This document shows, in pieces, positions 25,500-36,600 of a DNA stretch of 64,000 bases. This DNA comes from Duganella sp. CF517 (GTDB lineage Bacteria > Pseudomonadota > Gammaproteobacteria > Burkholderiales > Burkholderiaceae_D): assembly GCF_900110275.1 (NCBI RefSeq), contig NZ_FODC01000003.1:124001-188000 (forward strand). Reading direction: 5' to 3'. The position numbers and the translations under genes are program-made. The notes under the pieces are model-generated. The model searched no databases, was not told the DNA's origin, and saw only the letters and a program-made list of their open reading frames with translations. Numbering within the stretch: the first letter of the stretch is position 1; every line of letters begins with the position of its first letter.

Positions 25500-26645
25500 A
25501 TGAAAATCGTCATAGCGCCTGATTCGTATAAAGAGAGCCTGTCGGCGATGGCCGTCGCCAACGAGATCGAGGCCGGCTTCCGCGAGATTTTCCCCGACGC
25601 CGAGTACCTGAAGGTGCCGGTGGCCGACGGTGGCGAGGGTACCGTGCAGGCGATGATCGACGCCAGCGGCGGACGCTTGGTTGAATTGCGCGTGCGCGGT
25701 CCGCTGGGCGAGCCGGTGCCGGCGTTCTACGGCATGATGGGCGACGGCGAGACGGCGGTGATCGAGATGGCCGCCGCCAGCGGGCTGGAACTGGTGCCGG
25801 CGGCGCTGCGCGATCCGATGCGCACCACCAGCTACGGCACCGGCGAATTGATCCGCGACGCGCTCGACGCGGGCGCGCGGCGCTTCGTGCTGGGCGTCGG
25901 CGGCAGCGCCACCAACGACGGCGGCGCCGGCATGCTGCAGGCATTGGGCGGGCGCTTGCTGGACGGCGCGGGCCAGGACCTGGCGGCCGGCGGCGGCGCG
26001 CTGGCGACGCTGGACAGGATCGATCTGTCGGGCCTCGACACCCGCATCGCCGCTTGCGTGTTCGATGTCGCCTGCGATGTCAGTAATCCGCTGGTCGGGC
26101 CGCAGGGCGCCTCGCACATCTTCGGGCCGCAAAAAGGCGCGACGCCGGCGATGGTCGAACTGCTGGACGCCGGCTTGCGCCACTACGCCGGCATCATCGC
26201 CCGCGATCTTGCGTATGCGGTGGCGGACGTGCCGGGCGCCGGCGCGGGCGGCGGCATCGGCGCGGCGATGCTGGTGTTCCTGGGCGGGCGGCTGCGCCCC
26301 GGCAGCGAGATCGTCACCGCCGCCGTGGGCCTGGACGCCGCCGTGGCGGACGCCGATCTGGTGCTCACCGGCGAAGGCCGCATCGACAGCCAGACCATCC
26401 ACGGCAAAACGCCGGTCGGCGTGGCGCGCGTGGCGCAGCGCCACGGCAAGCCGGTGATCGCCATCGCCGGCGGCCTGGCGCCCGGCGCGGCGGCGGTGCA
26501 CCAGCACGGGATAGACGCCGTATTCGGCGCGGTCAGCCGCCCGTGCACGGTGGAGCAGGCGCTGGCCGACGCGGCGCGCAATGTCCGCGTGTCGGCGCGC
26601 AACATCGCCGCGGTATTGCGCTTGGGGACGCGGCTGCGGTTGTGA
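25500..26645 (+). CDS. Glycerate 2-kinase (GarK/GlxK family)
   Basis: 381 residues from ATG at 25500 (GGAG five bases upstream; an in-frame GTG lies six bases earlier). Typical GarK sequence: MKIVIAPDSYKESLSA at the N-terminus, VPVADGGEGTVQAMIDA, GVGGSATNDGGAGMLQALG, and GEGRIDSQTIHGKTPVGVA near the C-terminus. It phosphorylates D-glycerate to 2-phosphoglycerate, feeding glycolysis from aldarate or glyoxylate breakdown. It is cotranscribed with the MFS carrier and probably controlled by the divergent CdaR-type regulator. Confidence 0.93.
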   Translation: MKIVIAPDSYKESLSAMAVANEIEAGFREIFPDAEYLKVPVADGGEGTVQAMIDASGGRLVELRVRGPLGEPVPAFYGMMGDGETAVIEMAAASGLELVPAALRDPMRTTSYGTGELIRDALDAGARRFVLGVGGSATNDGGAGMLQALGGRLLDGAGQDLAAGGGALATLDRIDLSGLDTRIAACVFDVACDVSNPLVGPQGASHIFGPQKGATPAMVELLDAGLRHYAGIIARDLAYAVADVPGAGAGGGIGAAMLVFLGGRLRPGSEIVTAAVGLDAAVADADLVLTGEGRIDSQTIHGKTPVGVARVAQRHGKPVIAIAGGLAPGAAAVHQHGIDAVFGAVSRPCTVEQALADAARNVRVSARNIAAVLRLGTRLRL

Positions 26646-26688
26646 TAAAGTTGTTTCCTGAGTAAGACACCGGTCAGGAAGGACTTTT

Positions 26689-29382
26689 ATGGCGCAGGAC
26701 CGTGGGAACCAGGCTTATGTGGCCACGTTGCCGACCATCAGATCGCAGATATACAGTCTGGTTTGGGCCTGCGCTTTACCCGCCATCATCGGGTTCGCGC
26801 TGCTGACCGATAATTTTTACGAGCGCGAGCGCACCCAGATCCAGCAGGACACGCTGATCACCGCGCGCGCGCTGATCCAGGCGGTGGACCGGGACCTGAA
26901 CACCGGCATCACCGTGGCGCTGGCGCTGGCCAACTCGCCCAGTCTCGATAGCGGCGACATCGCCGCATTCTACAAGCAGGCGGCGGGCGTGCTGCGTCCC
27001 GAATTCCCCGGTTTGAATTTCGTCCTGAGCGACCGCGATTCGGTGCAGCTGATGAACACCGTGCGGCCGTTCGGCCCGTTGTTGCCCGATCCCGGCAGCG
27101 CGGAGCGGATCAGGAAGGTGTTCGAGACCGGTAAGCCGGTGATCTCCGACCTGTTCATCGGCGGCGCGTTGAAACGGCCGCTGGTGGCGATCCACGTGCC
27201 GGTGCTGCGCGATGACAAGGTCCTCTACGTCGTCTCCACCGCGTTTGTGCCGGAGCGTCTCGGGCAAGTGCTCAAGGAGCAGCGCCTGCCGCCGAACCGG
27301 GTGATCGCCATCCTCGATTCGACCGGCGTGATTGTCGCGCGCACGCACGAATCGGCGCGGTTCGTTGGCCACAAGGGTTCGCCGTCGCTGCTGGCCAAGC
27401 TGCCTTTCAAGCTGGAAGACGCGATCGACGCGGTCACCCTCGAAGGCATTCCGGTGTATTCGATGTTCAGCCGTTCGTCGACCAGCAACTGGACCGTCGT
27501 CATCGGCGTGCCGCGCAGCGTGGTGCTGTCCGAGATGCTGGCGTCGATCAAGTGGATCAGCGTTTTCCTGCTGGGGTTGCTGGCCGCCGGCTTCGGCGTG
27601 GCGTGGTACTTCGCGCGCAATATCGCGCGCTCGGTCAGCGCCTTGTCGTCCGCCGTGGTGCGGCTGGCGGCGAAGGGCGGGATGCCGCCCACCCCCCAGC
27701 GCCTGAGCTTTCGCGAGGCCGACGACGCCATCATGACACTGCGCACGGTCGAAGCGGAATTGCTGCGCTACCGCCATCACCTGGAAAACCTGATCGAGCA
27801 GCGCACGCTGCAGCTGCAATCGGCGGTCAGGCAGGCGCAGACCGCCAACGCGGCCAAGGACGTTTTCGTCGCCAATATGAGCCATGAGTTGCGCACGCCG
27901 ATGAACGCGGTGCTGGGCATGGCGCATCTGCTGGGCACCACCGGGCTGTCGCCGGAGCAGGGCCGCTACCTCGAAATGATACGGGCGTCCGGCCAGTCGC
28001 TGCTGGGCATCCTGAACGACATCCTCGATTTCTCCAAGATGCAGGCCGGGAAGGTGGAGATGCATCCGGTGCGCTTCAACCTGGACGAAGTGCTGCACGC
28101 GCTGGCGACCATCATGAGCGTCAGCGCCGGCGACAAGGATCTGGAATTGTGTATCGGCGTCGAGCCCGATGTGCCGCGCGCGCTGGTGGGCGACGCGTTG
28201 CGCCTGCAGCAGGTGCTGGTCAACCTGGCCGGCAACGCGATCAAGTTCACCGAGAACGGGGAAGTGTCGGTGCGGGTCGAGCTGGTGGCGGCGCAGCCCC
28301 TGACGCTGGGCTTCGTGGTGCGCGACACCGGCATCGGCATGAACGAGGAGCAGCTGGCGCGCCTGTTCTCTCCCTTTACGCAGGCCGACCTGTCGACCAC
28401 GCGGCGCTTCGGCGGCACCGGCCTGGGACTGACCATTTCCAAGGGGCTGGTCGAGCTGCTGGGGGGCGCCATCGAGGCGCGCAGCACCCCGGGCGCCGGC
28501 AGCGAGTTCCGTTTCACGCTGCCGATGTCGATCGGCGACGACACGCCGGCGCGGGCGGCGCGCTCGGCGCCCGCCGGCCTGCATCTGCTGGTGGTGGACG
28601 ATAACCACACCAGCCGTTCGTTCATCTGCAAGACCATCGAGGCGTGGAACTGGGCCTGCGACAGCGTGGCGTCCGGACCGGAAGCGCTGCGGCGCTTGGG
28701 CGCTGGCGCCGTCTACGATGTGGTGCTGGTCGACTGGCATATGCCCGGCATGGACGGCGTCGAGACGATCAAGGCGATCCAGTCGCAGATGGCCGACGCC
28801 AGCGTGCCGGTGATTTGCATGGTCAACGCCTATGGACGCGGGAGACTGATGGAGGACATGGCGGAAGTCTCCACCTCGGCCTATCTGACCAAACCCGTGA
28901 CTTCTTCGAGCCTGTTCGACGCGGTGCAGACGGCGCTCGCACGGCGCGAGCCGGGCGCCGCCGGCGTCGCCGAGGCGCCGCATTCGCCGCAGCTGGCGGC
29001 CGTTCGCCTGCTGCTGGTCGAGGACAACGCGATCAATCAGAATGTCGCCAAAGGCATACTGGAACAGGCCGGGGCGGTGGTGGCGGTGGCCGAAAACGGC
29101 GCCGTGGCGGTTGAGCTGCTGCGCGCAGAACGCTACGACCTGGTGCTGATGGACGTGCAGATGCCGGTCATGGATGGCTTTACCGCCACCCGCATGATAC
29201 GCGAGGAGCTGCGCTTGCACCTGCCGGTGATCGCCATGACGGCCGGGGTGATGGAGTCCGAGCGCGAGCAATGCATCGCGGCGGGCATGGATGATTTCAT
29301 CGCCAAGCCCATCGATGTCGAGCAAATGTTCGCGACGATCCAGCGTCATTTGGCGATGGCGCAAGGCGGGCCGCCGCGATAA
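26689..29382 (+). CDS. Hybrid sensor histidine kinase with two receiver domains
   Basis: 897 residues. Two membrane segments (about 20-45 and 285-308) frame a periplasmic sensor of about 240 residues of the Cache type. A HAMP-like linker follows, then a coiled-coil segment, HisKA with phospho-acceptor His399 ([12 protein letters not shown]), HATPase ([28 protein letters not shown]), receiver 1 with Asp682 ([12 protein letters not shown]) and receiver 2 with Asp822 ([11 protein letters not shown]). No Hpt domain is present, so phosphate must leave through a separate Hpt protein or directly. The start has GGAAGGAC upstream. It is 43 bases after the glycerate kinase gene; whether it senses a related compound is unknown. 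Confidence 0.9.
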   Translation: MAQDRGNQAYVATLPTIRSQIYSLVWACALPAIIGFALLTDNFYERERTQIQQDTLITARALIQAVDRDLNTGITVALALANSPSLDSGDIAAFYKQAAGVLRPEFPGLNFVLSDRDSVQLMNTVRPFGPLLPDPGSAERIRKVFETGKPVISDLFIGGALKRPLVAIHVPVLRDDKVLYVVSTAFVPERLGQVLKEQRLPPNRVIAILDSTGVIVARTHESARFVGHKGSPSLLAKLPFKLEDAIDAVTLEGIPVYSMFSRSSTSNWTVVIGVPRSVVLSEMLASIKWISVFLLGLLAAGFGVAWYFARNIARSVSALSSAVVRLAAKGGMPPTPQRLSFREADDAIMTLRTVEAELLRYRHHLENLIEQRTLQLQSAVRQAQTANAAKDVFVANMSHELRTPMNAVLGMAHLLGTTGLSPEQGRYLEMIRASGQSLLGILNDILDFSKMQAGKVEMHPVRFNLDEVLHALATIMSVSAGDKDLELCIGVEPDVPRALVGDALRLQQVLVNLAGNAIKFTENGEVSVRVELVAAQPLTLGFVVRDTGIGMNEEQLARLFSPFTQADLSTTRRFGGTGLGLTISKGLVELLGGAIEARSTPGAGSEFRFTLPMSIGDDTPARAARSAPAGLHLLVVDDNHTSRSFICKTIEAWNWACDSVASGPEALRRLGAGAVYDVVLVDWHMPGMDGVETIKAIQSQMADASVPVICMVNAYGRGRLMEDMAEVSTSAYLTKPVTSSSLFDAVQTALARREPGAAGVAEAPHSPQLAAVRLLLVEDNAINQNVAKGILEQAGAVVAVAENGAVAVELLRAERYDLVLMDVQMPVMDGFTATRMIREELRLHLPVIAMTAGVMESEREQCIAAGMDDFIAKPIDVEQMFATIQRHLAMAQGGPPR

Positions 29383-29509
29383 CCAAAATCGCCGCCGCGA
29401 TCAGCTTTTGTTATCGCGGTTTGTTCCTGCCTCCGGCGACCGATTTCCGAATAAGCTAGAGCGGAATTGTTCGTTTTATTACGCAAGCCGCCCGTTTATA
29501 TTGGCGGCC

Positions 29510-30022
29510 ATGAGTACCGTTTCCTTCGCTTCCGCCACGCGCGACGCTTTCCTGGGCAGTGAATTTCGCCGCAGCTACGGCTGGCTGACCGCCAGCATGC
29601 AGCGGCTGGTCGGCTCGCGCTACGATGCCGAGGACCTGGCCGCGTCGGCTTTCACCGAACTGGCCGGATTCGATGATGTGGGCCATATCCGCCAGCCGCG
29701 CGCGCTGTTGACGACCATCGCCCGGCGCCTGACCTACGAGTTCTGGCGCCGGCGCGATCTGGAGCGCGATTATCTGGCCGAGCTGGCGCTGGCGCCCGAG
29801 CAGTTCGACGCTTCGCCGGAGGAGGTCTGCCTGGCGGTCGATGAACTACTGCGCATCGACGCGGCGCTGGAACGGGTCAGCGCCAAGGCGCGCGAAGCGT
29901 TCATCCTCAGCCAGTTCGAGGAACTGGGCTATGCGGAGATCGCGCTGCGCCTGGGGGTGTCCGTGAGCATGGTACGCAAATACGTCGCACAGGCACTGAT
30001 GGCCTGCTGCGAGTGCGCGTGA
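29510..30022 (+). CDS. ECF sigma factor, FecI type
   Basis: 170 residues from ATG at 29510; an open frame extends upstream into the kinase gene but has no start logic. Sigma region 2 covers residues about 12-80 (FRRSYGWLTASMQRLVGSRYDAEDLAASAFTELA, with R-QPRALLTTIARRL) and region 4 about 110-165 (LERVSAKAREAFILSQFEELGYAEIALRLGVSVSMVRKYVAQAL). The order sigma, FecR, TonB receptor is the cell-surface signalling arrangement. The targets here are probably the receptor and the pectinolytic gene downstream. Its stop overlaps the fecR start by one base. Confidence 0.9.
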   Translation: MSTVSFASATRDAFLGSEFRRSYGWLTASMQRLVGSRYDAEDLAASAFTELAGFDDVGHIRQPRALLTTIARRLTYEFWRRRDLERDYLAELALAPEQFDASPEEVCLAVDELLRIDAALERVSAKAREAFILSQFEELGYAEIALRLGVSVSMVRKYVAQALMACCECA

Positions 30023-30962
30023 TGGCTGCGGCGGCGACCCCGCAACGACAGGCGGTGATGTGGGAGGTTCGCCTGCGCGAAGGCGACGCCGGCGAGGCCG
30101 AGTTGCGCGCGTTCGAGCACTGGCGCGGCGCCGCCGCGGACAATGCGCATGCCTGGGACGCCCTGCAGGAGCGGCTGGCGCGGATCGGCGGCGGATCGCG
30201 CGGTTCCCGGGCTTCGGCGGCGATGGCGCATGCGCTGCGCACGCCATCGGCGGAACGGCGGCGGGCTTTGCGCGGCGCCTTCGCCCTGCTGGCGCTGGGC
30301 ATCGGCGCTTGGGGAGCGCGCGAGGGCGCGCATGGACTGGGGCTGGACGCCGACTGGCGCAGCGCCGTGGGTGAACGTGGCGCGGGCGTTCTGGCCGATG
30401 GCACGCCGCTGCCTACGACGCGGACAGCCGTATCTACCTGGCTGGCAGCGCCGCCGCGCCTTCGCTGCATCTGCGCCAGGGGCAACTGCTGCTGAAGCCT
30501 TCTCCCCGATCCGCCAGCCACCTCACCGTCTCCACCGCGCATGGCGCCGTTGTCGCCGATGGCGCGGTTTTCAATGTCGGCCGGCTGCGCGAGTGCAGCG
30601 TGGTGTCGGTTGCCACGGGCAGCGCGCTGCTGCGGCCCGCCGGACGCGCAGCCTTGCCGATCGAGGCCGGCCAGACCTTCTATTTCGATCGCCACGGCGT
30701 CCGGGCCAGCGACCTGTCGTTTGCCGCCGTCAGCGCCTGGACGCGCGGCGTTTTTGTCGCCGATCGCCTTCCGCTGGCCGAATTGCTGGAGGTTTTCGGC
30801 CGCTATCGTACGGGGCTGCTGCGCGCCAGTGGCAACGCCGCGGCGCAGCAGATCAGCGGTGTATTCCGCCTTGACGATATCGACAGCGCGCTGCTACAGG
30901 TGGCCGCCGCGCTGCCCGTTAAGCTGACGCGCTATGGCCGCTACGTGGCCGTTTTCAGCTGA
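30022..30962 (+). pseudogene. FecR-type anti-sigma factor, frameshifted
   Basis: The first part (30022 to about 30411) encodes the cytoplasmic FecR N-terminus (WEVRLREGDAGEAELRAFEHWRGAAADNAHAWDAL) and one membrane segment (FALLALGIGAWG), ending at ERGAGVLADGTPL. The periplasmic part continues in another frame from about 30414 (YDADSRIYLAG, LHLRQGQLLLK, TVSTAHGAVVADGAVFNVGRL, CSVVSVATGSALL) to the TGA at 30960-30962. One missing base at about 30411-30414 restores a normal 312-residue FecR. It is either a real mutation, which would separate the sigma-holding domain from the signal-receiving domain, or a sequencing error. Confidence 0.85.
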
Positions 30963-31077
30963 CCGCGCGCTCCCGGCAAAAATATTTTTGCAACCTGCTG
31001 ACGCTTTGGGATTCTCGCCGCACATGGATTGTGAAGCCCCTCGGTTGAGGTGCATAACCACTCTAGTGAGGCACGTT

Positions 31078-33675
31078 TTGAAGAAACCACACCACATGCT
31101 GGCGATCCTGGCCGCCACCCAGTTACTCGCATTGCCGGCCGCGCTGGCGCAGGACGCCACACGACAACCGTATCAGTTGGCCGGCGCGCCGCTGGACAAA
31201 ACGCTATTGCGCATCGCCGCCGAAAGCGGCGTGGCGCTGGCGTACGATCCCAAGCTGGTGGAGACGGCGCGCTCGGCGCCCGTCAGCGGCAATTTCAGCG
31301 CCACCGAGGCGATCACGCGCGCGTTGGAAGGTACAGGCTTCGAGCTGGCCAGCGGTGGCGGGCGCACGCTGACGATACGCCGCGCGGCCGCTTCCGTGGC
31401 GCCGGTACGCGCGGCCCCGCCGGTCCACGCGCCGATTGTGCAGGCGTCGTCGCGGCAGCCGGCGGCCGCCGCAGCAGCGGCGCCGGCCACCGAGGCGGTG
31501 GCGCGCGTGACGGTCAAGGGCGCCCGCCGCAACAGCGCGGACCAGGAGACCGATAATATCCAGCGCGCGCCAACGTCGTCGTACCGCGTGACCGGCGATG
31601 AGGCCGAGCAGCAGAACTTGACGACGCTGGAGGACTTGCAGCAGCTGATTCCGGGCCTGGTGATACAAAGCACCGATCCGTCCGATACCCAGATCACCAT
31701 CCGTGGCGTCGGCGACGGCGGCGGGCAGGCCAGCGGCGACGCCAATATCGGCATGCCGAGCAGCGTGGCGATTTATGTCGACAACGTGTACCTCGCGCGT
31801 GCCGGAATGCTGGGCAATGGCCTGGGCGACATCGCCTACGCCGAGGTGCTGAGCGGCGCGCAGGGGGCGGCTTTCGGCGCCAACGCCACCGGCGGCGTGC
31901 TGAACATCCATACCCGCGAGCCATCGTTCACGCCGGAAGCCTCGGCGACGGTATCGATCGGCGAGAACGGCTACAGGCGCGGACGGGCGATGGTGTCCGG
32001 GCCACTTTCCGACTCGCTGGCCGGTAATTGGGCGGGGCGCTTGAATCTGGTCTACAGCAACAACGATGGCGCGGTCACCAACGTCCGTAACGGCCACCGT
32101 CTGAATGGCGGCTCGAGCACCGGCGCGCGCGGACAACTGCTGTTCAAGCAGGGCGACGCGTTCCGTTTGCGTTTGAGCGCGGACTACAGCAACTCCAACA
32201 GCACACCGACACCGGTGCTGCTGGCCACCAATGTCTTCAGCGGCACCGACGGCTACGTGGCCAAGTCCCGGGTCATAAAGAACAATATCGTGTTCGGCCC
32301 ACAGGTCGATCTGGACGATGAAAACCGCATTCACGTGGTGCAGGGCGGCGCATCCGCCGTCGCCGATTGGCAGCTCGATAGCGGCTACAAGCTGCGCTCC
32401 GTGACATCCGTGCGCTACTTCCGCACCAATCCAACGATGGCCGATGGATTCAGCGTCAATATCTACAACAACACCGGCACCCAGGTGCGCGACCATACGT
32501 GGTCGCAGGAGCTGCGCCTGGAATCGCCGATCGGCGAGGATTACGACTATGCGGTCGGCCTGAATTATCTGGGCCAGAATCTGGACACTGTGGCGCATAC
32601 CCGCTATGCGGCCGGCACCCTGGCCGGTGTGTACTACGCGTCGGCGGCCTACAACAACCTGGATGTGATCCGATTCGGAAAACTGCGCGATCATATGCTG
32701 TCCCCTTATGCGCAGGGTACGTGGCATATCGCGCCGGGCTGGGATTTGAACGGCGGCCTGCGTTTCACCTACGAGGAGAAAAGCGGCCGGTTCGTGCGCC
32801 TGAACCGCGTTCCCTTCAATTCGGGCAATCTGAAGGAATACCACCAGCTGCCATCGGGGACGCTGGTGCTGAAGTATCAGCTGGCCCCGGAGTGGAACAC
32901 CTATCTGGCCGGCTCGTACGGCGAGAAGTCCGGTGGTATCAACGTCTCGGCGGGCGCCGCGCGCCAGGCCGGCAACGATTCGCTCTACATCAAACCCGAG
33001 AAGACCAGGACCGCCGAATGGGGCGTGAAAGGCGCGCTGTGGGACGACAAGGTAGCGGTAAAGGCGGCCCTGTTCCTGACCGAAATCAGCGACTTCCAGA
33101 CCCAGGGCTACAATCCCGACGACCAGCAGACCTACCTGATGAACGCCGGCAGCTTCCGCTCGCGCGGCGCCGAGACCAGCATCCGTGCGGCGCTCACGCG
33201 CAACCTTCAGGTCGATTTCGCCGCCGTGTATAACGACGCCACCTACACCGATTATGACAACGCGCGCTGCGCGCCGGAGGTGACGTTGTCCCCCAAGCCG
33301 CCGCCGTCCTGCGACCTGAACGGCAAGCGGGTGTTCAACGCGCCCAAGGTGACATGGAACGCCAGCGCGCGCTATAGCTGGCGCAGCGAGAATGGCCTGA
33401 ACAACTTCGTCGGCGCGCGCTATGCCTATCGCGGCTGGATGTACGGCACGGTCGACAATTCTTCGCTCACCCGCGTGAGTAGTTATGGCCTGGCCTCGTT
33501 TTCCGCCGGCACCGGTGGTAAGCTCCAACGCGGCGACTGGAGCGCCTCGCTCTGGGTCAATAACGCCTTCGATAAAACGTACTACCGCCGTCTCTCCAGC
33601 GGCGACTACGGTACGGTCTGGGGCTGGCTGGGCGAGTCGCGCACGATCGGCGCGACACTGGCCTACAAATATTGA
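31078..33675 (+). CDS. TonB-dependent receptor with STN signalling domain
   Basis: 865 residues if started at the TTG at 31078 (GAGG ten bases ahead, signal peptide KKPHHMLAILAATQLLALPAALAQ); an ATG at 31096 and one at 31024 are alternatives. After the signal peptide comes an STN domain (about 30-95, YQLAGAPLDKTLLRIAAESGVALAYDPKLV), a Pro/Ala-rich linker, the plug (LEDLQQLIPGLVIQ, TIRGVGDGGG) and a 22-strand barrel ending with the terminal aromatic residue (ATLAYKY). STN domains are found in receptors that signal to FecR, so it should both import and report its ligand. The neighbour downstream is a rhamnogalacturonan-lyase-like enzyme, so an oligosaccharide ligand is more likely than an iron complex. 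Confidence 0.88.
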   Translation: MKKPHHMLAILAATQLLALPAALAQDATRQPYQLAGAPLDKTLLRIAAESGVALAYDPKLVETARSAPVSGNFSATEAITRALEGTGFELASGGGRTLTIRRAAASVAPVRAAPPVHAPIVQASSRQPAAAAAAAPATEAVARVTVKGARRNSADQETDNIQRAPTSSYRVTGDEAEQQNLTTLEDLQQLIPGLVIQSTDPSDTQITIRGVGDGGGQASGDANIGMPSSVAIYVDNVYLARAGMLGNGLGDIAYAEVLSGAQGAAFGANATGGVLNIHTREPSFTPEASATVSIGENGYRRGRAMVSGPLSDSLAGNWAGRLNLVYSNNDGAVTNVRNGHRLNGGSSTGARGQLLFKQGDAFRLRLSADYSNSNSTPTPVLLATNVFSGTDGYVAKSRVIKNNIVFGPQVDLDDENRIHVVQGGASAVADWQLDSGYKLRSVTSVRYFRTNPTMADGFSVNIYNNTGTQVRDHTWSQELRLESPIGEDYDYAVGLNYLGQNLDTVAHTRYAAGTLAGVYYASAAYNNLDVIRFGKLRDHMLSPYAQGTWHIAPGWDLNGGLRFTYEEKSGRFVRLNRVPFNSGNLKEYHQLPSGTLVLKYQLAPEWNTYLAGSYGEKSGGINVSAGAARQAGNDSLYIKPEKTRTAEWGVKGALWDDKVAVKAALFLTEISDFQTQGYNPDDQQTYLMNAGSFRSRGAETSIRAALTRNLQVDFAAVYNDATYTDYDNARCAPEVTLSPKPPPSCDLNGKRVFNAPKVTWNASARYSWRSENGLNNFVGARYAYRGWMYGTVDNSSLTRVSSYGLASFSAGTGGKLQRGDWSASLWVNNAFDKTYYRRLSSGDYGTVWGWLGESRTIGATLAYKY

Positions 33676-33692
33676 GTACGGAGCGGCGGCAA

Positions 33693-36600
33693 ATGAGCGA
33701 TTCTTTGGAACGGCGTCACTTTCTTAAACTGGCGTCCTTGCTGACGGGCGGCGTCGCCGTGCTGGCGGACGTGCTGCCCGGCCAGGCGTTCGCCGCCGAT
33801 CGCCCGGATGCTCCCGTGCCAGCGCCGATGCCGGCCGGCGAGACAGCCCTGCACTGGCTGGAAGGCGCGCCCGCCAGCTTTGGCGGCGCTACCTTTGGCG
33901 TGCCATGGCCGCAGGGGCGGGTGCCGAAGAATGCGGCGTTCGAGTTGCGTGGCGCCGCCGGTTCCACCGGCGGCGACGCGCGCGTGACGGCGGTGCAATC
34001 CTGGCCGCTGGCGTATTGGCCCGACGGCACGCTCAAATGGTCGGCGCACGCGCTGCCACCCGGGGCGGGCGGCGGCAAGCCGGAAGCGGCCTACACGCTG
34101 CATCCGCTGATCGGCGTGGACGCCACCAACGCTACCAACGCCATCGCGCCCGGCGCGATGCTGGCGAAGGAAGGTTCGGGCGGCATCGACGTCGATACGG
34201 GCGTGCTGCAATGCGCGCTGCCTCGCTCGGGCACGGTGCTGGTGACGGCGATGAAACGGTCGGGCAACGCGCAATTGCGCGACGGCCGGCTGGTGCTGCT
34301 GGTGGACGATGGCATCGACGACGAATCGGCCGGCGCCGCGCGCCGTTCGTACGAGGGCGCCATCGACAAGGTGACGCTGGAGCAGAACGGCCCGCTGCGC
34401 GCAGTGGTCCGTGTCGATGGCAGCCACCAGCACGCGGATGGCGCCAGGCTGCTGCCGTTCGTGGTTCGGCTTTACTTCTACAAGAACTCGGATACGGTAC
34501 GCCTGGTGCACACGCTGGTGTACGACGCCGACCCGGCCAAGGCCTATATCCGTGGCGTCGGCCTGCGCTTCGGCGTGCCGCTGGCCAGCCCCCTGCACGA
34601 CCGCCACATCCGCTTCGTCGGCGACAATGGCGGCGTGTTCGGCGAGGCGGTGCGCGGCCTGACCGGCTTGCGCCGCGATGCCGGGCAATCGGTCTACGAG
34701 GCACAGTTGTCCGGCCGCGCGGTGCCGCTGAAGGAGATGTCGGCGGCGGTGACCAAGGGACTGCCCTACATTCCGGCCTTCGGCCATTACACGCTGCTGC
34801 AATCGCATCCGGACGGGTTCTCGATCAGCAAGCGCACCAAGGCCGGCCAGGGCTGGATACATGCCGCCACCGGCGCGCGCGCCACCGGCACCGGCTACGT
34901 CGGCACGCCGGACGGCGGTGTCGCCTTCGGCGTGCGCAATTTCTGGCAAAGCTATCCGGGCCAAATCGACATCCGCGGTGCCGAAACCTCGCTCGCCACC
35001 GTCACCATGTGGCTGTGGGCGCCGAAGGCGGCGGCGATGGACCTGCGCTTCTACCATGACGGCATGGGGGAGGACACGTTCGAGAAGCAGCGCGCGGCGC
35101 TCGACATCACCTACGAGGACTACGAGCCGGCATTCGGCACGCCATATGGCGTCGCCCGCACCAGCGAACTGGAATGGCAACTGCTGCCGGCGACGCCGTC
35201 GGCCGACGACCTGGTGGCCATCAGCCGCCGTATCCAGTCGCCACCCCAGCTGCTGGCGACGCCCGCCCGGCTGTATCAGGCCGGCGTGTTCAGCGAATAC
35301 TGGAGCCCGGCGCAGGAGCGTCCGTCGCCGGAGGCGGCCAAGCTGGAAAAACAGCTGGCCTGGAGTTTCGACTTTTACCGGAACCAGGTCGAGCACCGCA
35401 AGTGGTACGGCTTCTGGGATTACGGCGATGTGATGCACACCTACGACGAGCAGCGCCACGTCTGGCGCTATGACGTGGGTGGCTACGCCTGGGACAATTC
35501 AGAACTGAGTACCGATATCTGGCTTTGGCACTACTTCCTGCACAGCGGCCGCGCCGACGTGTTCCGGATGGCCGAGGCGATGACGCGCCACACCGGCGAG
35601 GTCGATGTCCACCATATCGGCCCGTTCGCGCCGCTCGGTTCGCGCCACAGTGTTCAGCACTGGGGCGACAGCGCCAAGCAGTTGCGCATATCGACCGCCG
35701 TCAACCGGCGCTTCATGTACTACCTGACGGCGGACGAACGAATCGGCGATCTGCTGACCGAGCAGGTCGACGCGGTCGAGCGCCTGCGCACCGTGATCCC
35801 GGGGCGCAAAATCGGCCAGGTGGCGCCGGCCGACGATCCGGAGAATTATGCGAGCGTGGCCTTCGGAACCGACTGGGGCGCGGTGGCGGCGGCCTGGTTC
35901 ACCGAATGGGAACGCAGCGGCAAACCTCGGTATCGCGACAAGCTGTTGGCCAGCATGGCGAGCATCGCCGCGCAGCCGCTCGGCTTCCTCGCCGGCGGCG
36001 GCGTGATGGATTTGCGCACCGGCGCGTATGTCGACGATCGCGAGAAGAAAATCAGCGTTTCGCATCTGAGCGCGGTGTTCGGGCTGCCGGAGATTTGCAG
36101 CGAGTTGATACGCACGGTGCCGCAGCCGGCGTTCCGCGACGCGTGGCTGCGCTACTGCCGCTTGTATAACGCCAGCGAAAAGGAGCAGAAGGCGGAACTT
36201 GGCCAGGATCTCGGCAAGCTGAATCTGGGGCAGGGCCACGCGCGCCTGCTGGCCTATGCCGCGGTGGAGTGGCAGGACCGCGCGATGCTCAAGCGCGCGT
36301 GGGCGCAGTTCTACGAGGGTCGGGCGGGGCTGGTCGAGAAGGACCTGGTGTCGCGCCGCGTCAAGCCGCCGACGGTGTTGACGGAGGTGGAAGAGGCGCC
36401 GAGGATCTCGACCAATGCGATCGCCCAATGGGGGCTTGGCGCGCTGGGTATGATGGCGCTCGACGCGGCCGGCGCCACCGTCTACAAGGACGACTTCCAG
36501 CGCTTCGATCGGCAGGCGTGGGCGGTGGAGGCGGAGGCCGGCGACGCCGCGAAAGCGGCACAGGCGCTAGCAGGCGCGCTGGTGCTGGACGCCAGCCGTG

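Noticed and set aside
24120..26507. 795-codon open frame on the minus strand
   Set aside because: Antisense shadow of the MFS and glycerate-kinase genes, low-complexity Arg/His/Gln composition, no ribosome site.
26776..29364. 862-codon open frame on the minus strand
   Set aside because: Antisense shadow of the hybrid kinase; the plus frame has complete HisKA, HATPase and receiver motifs.
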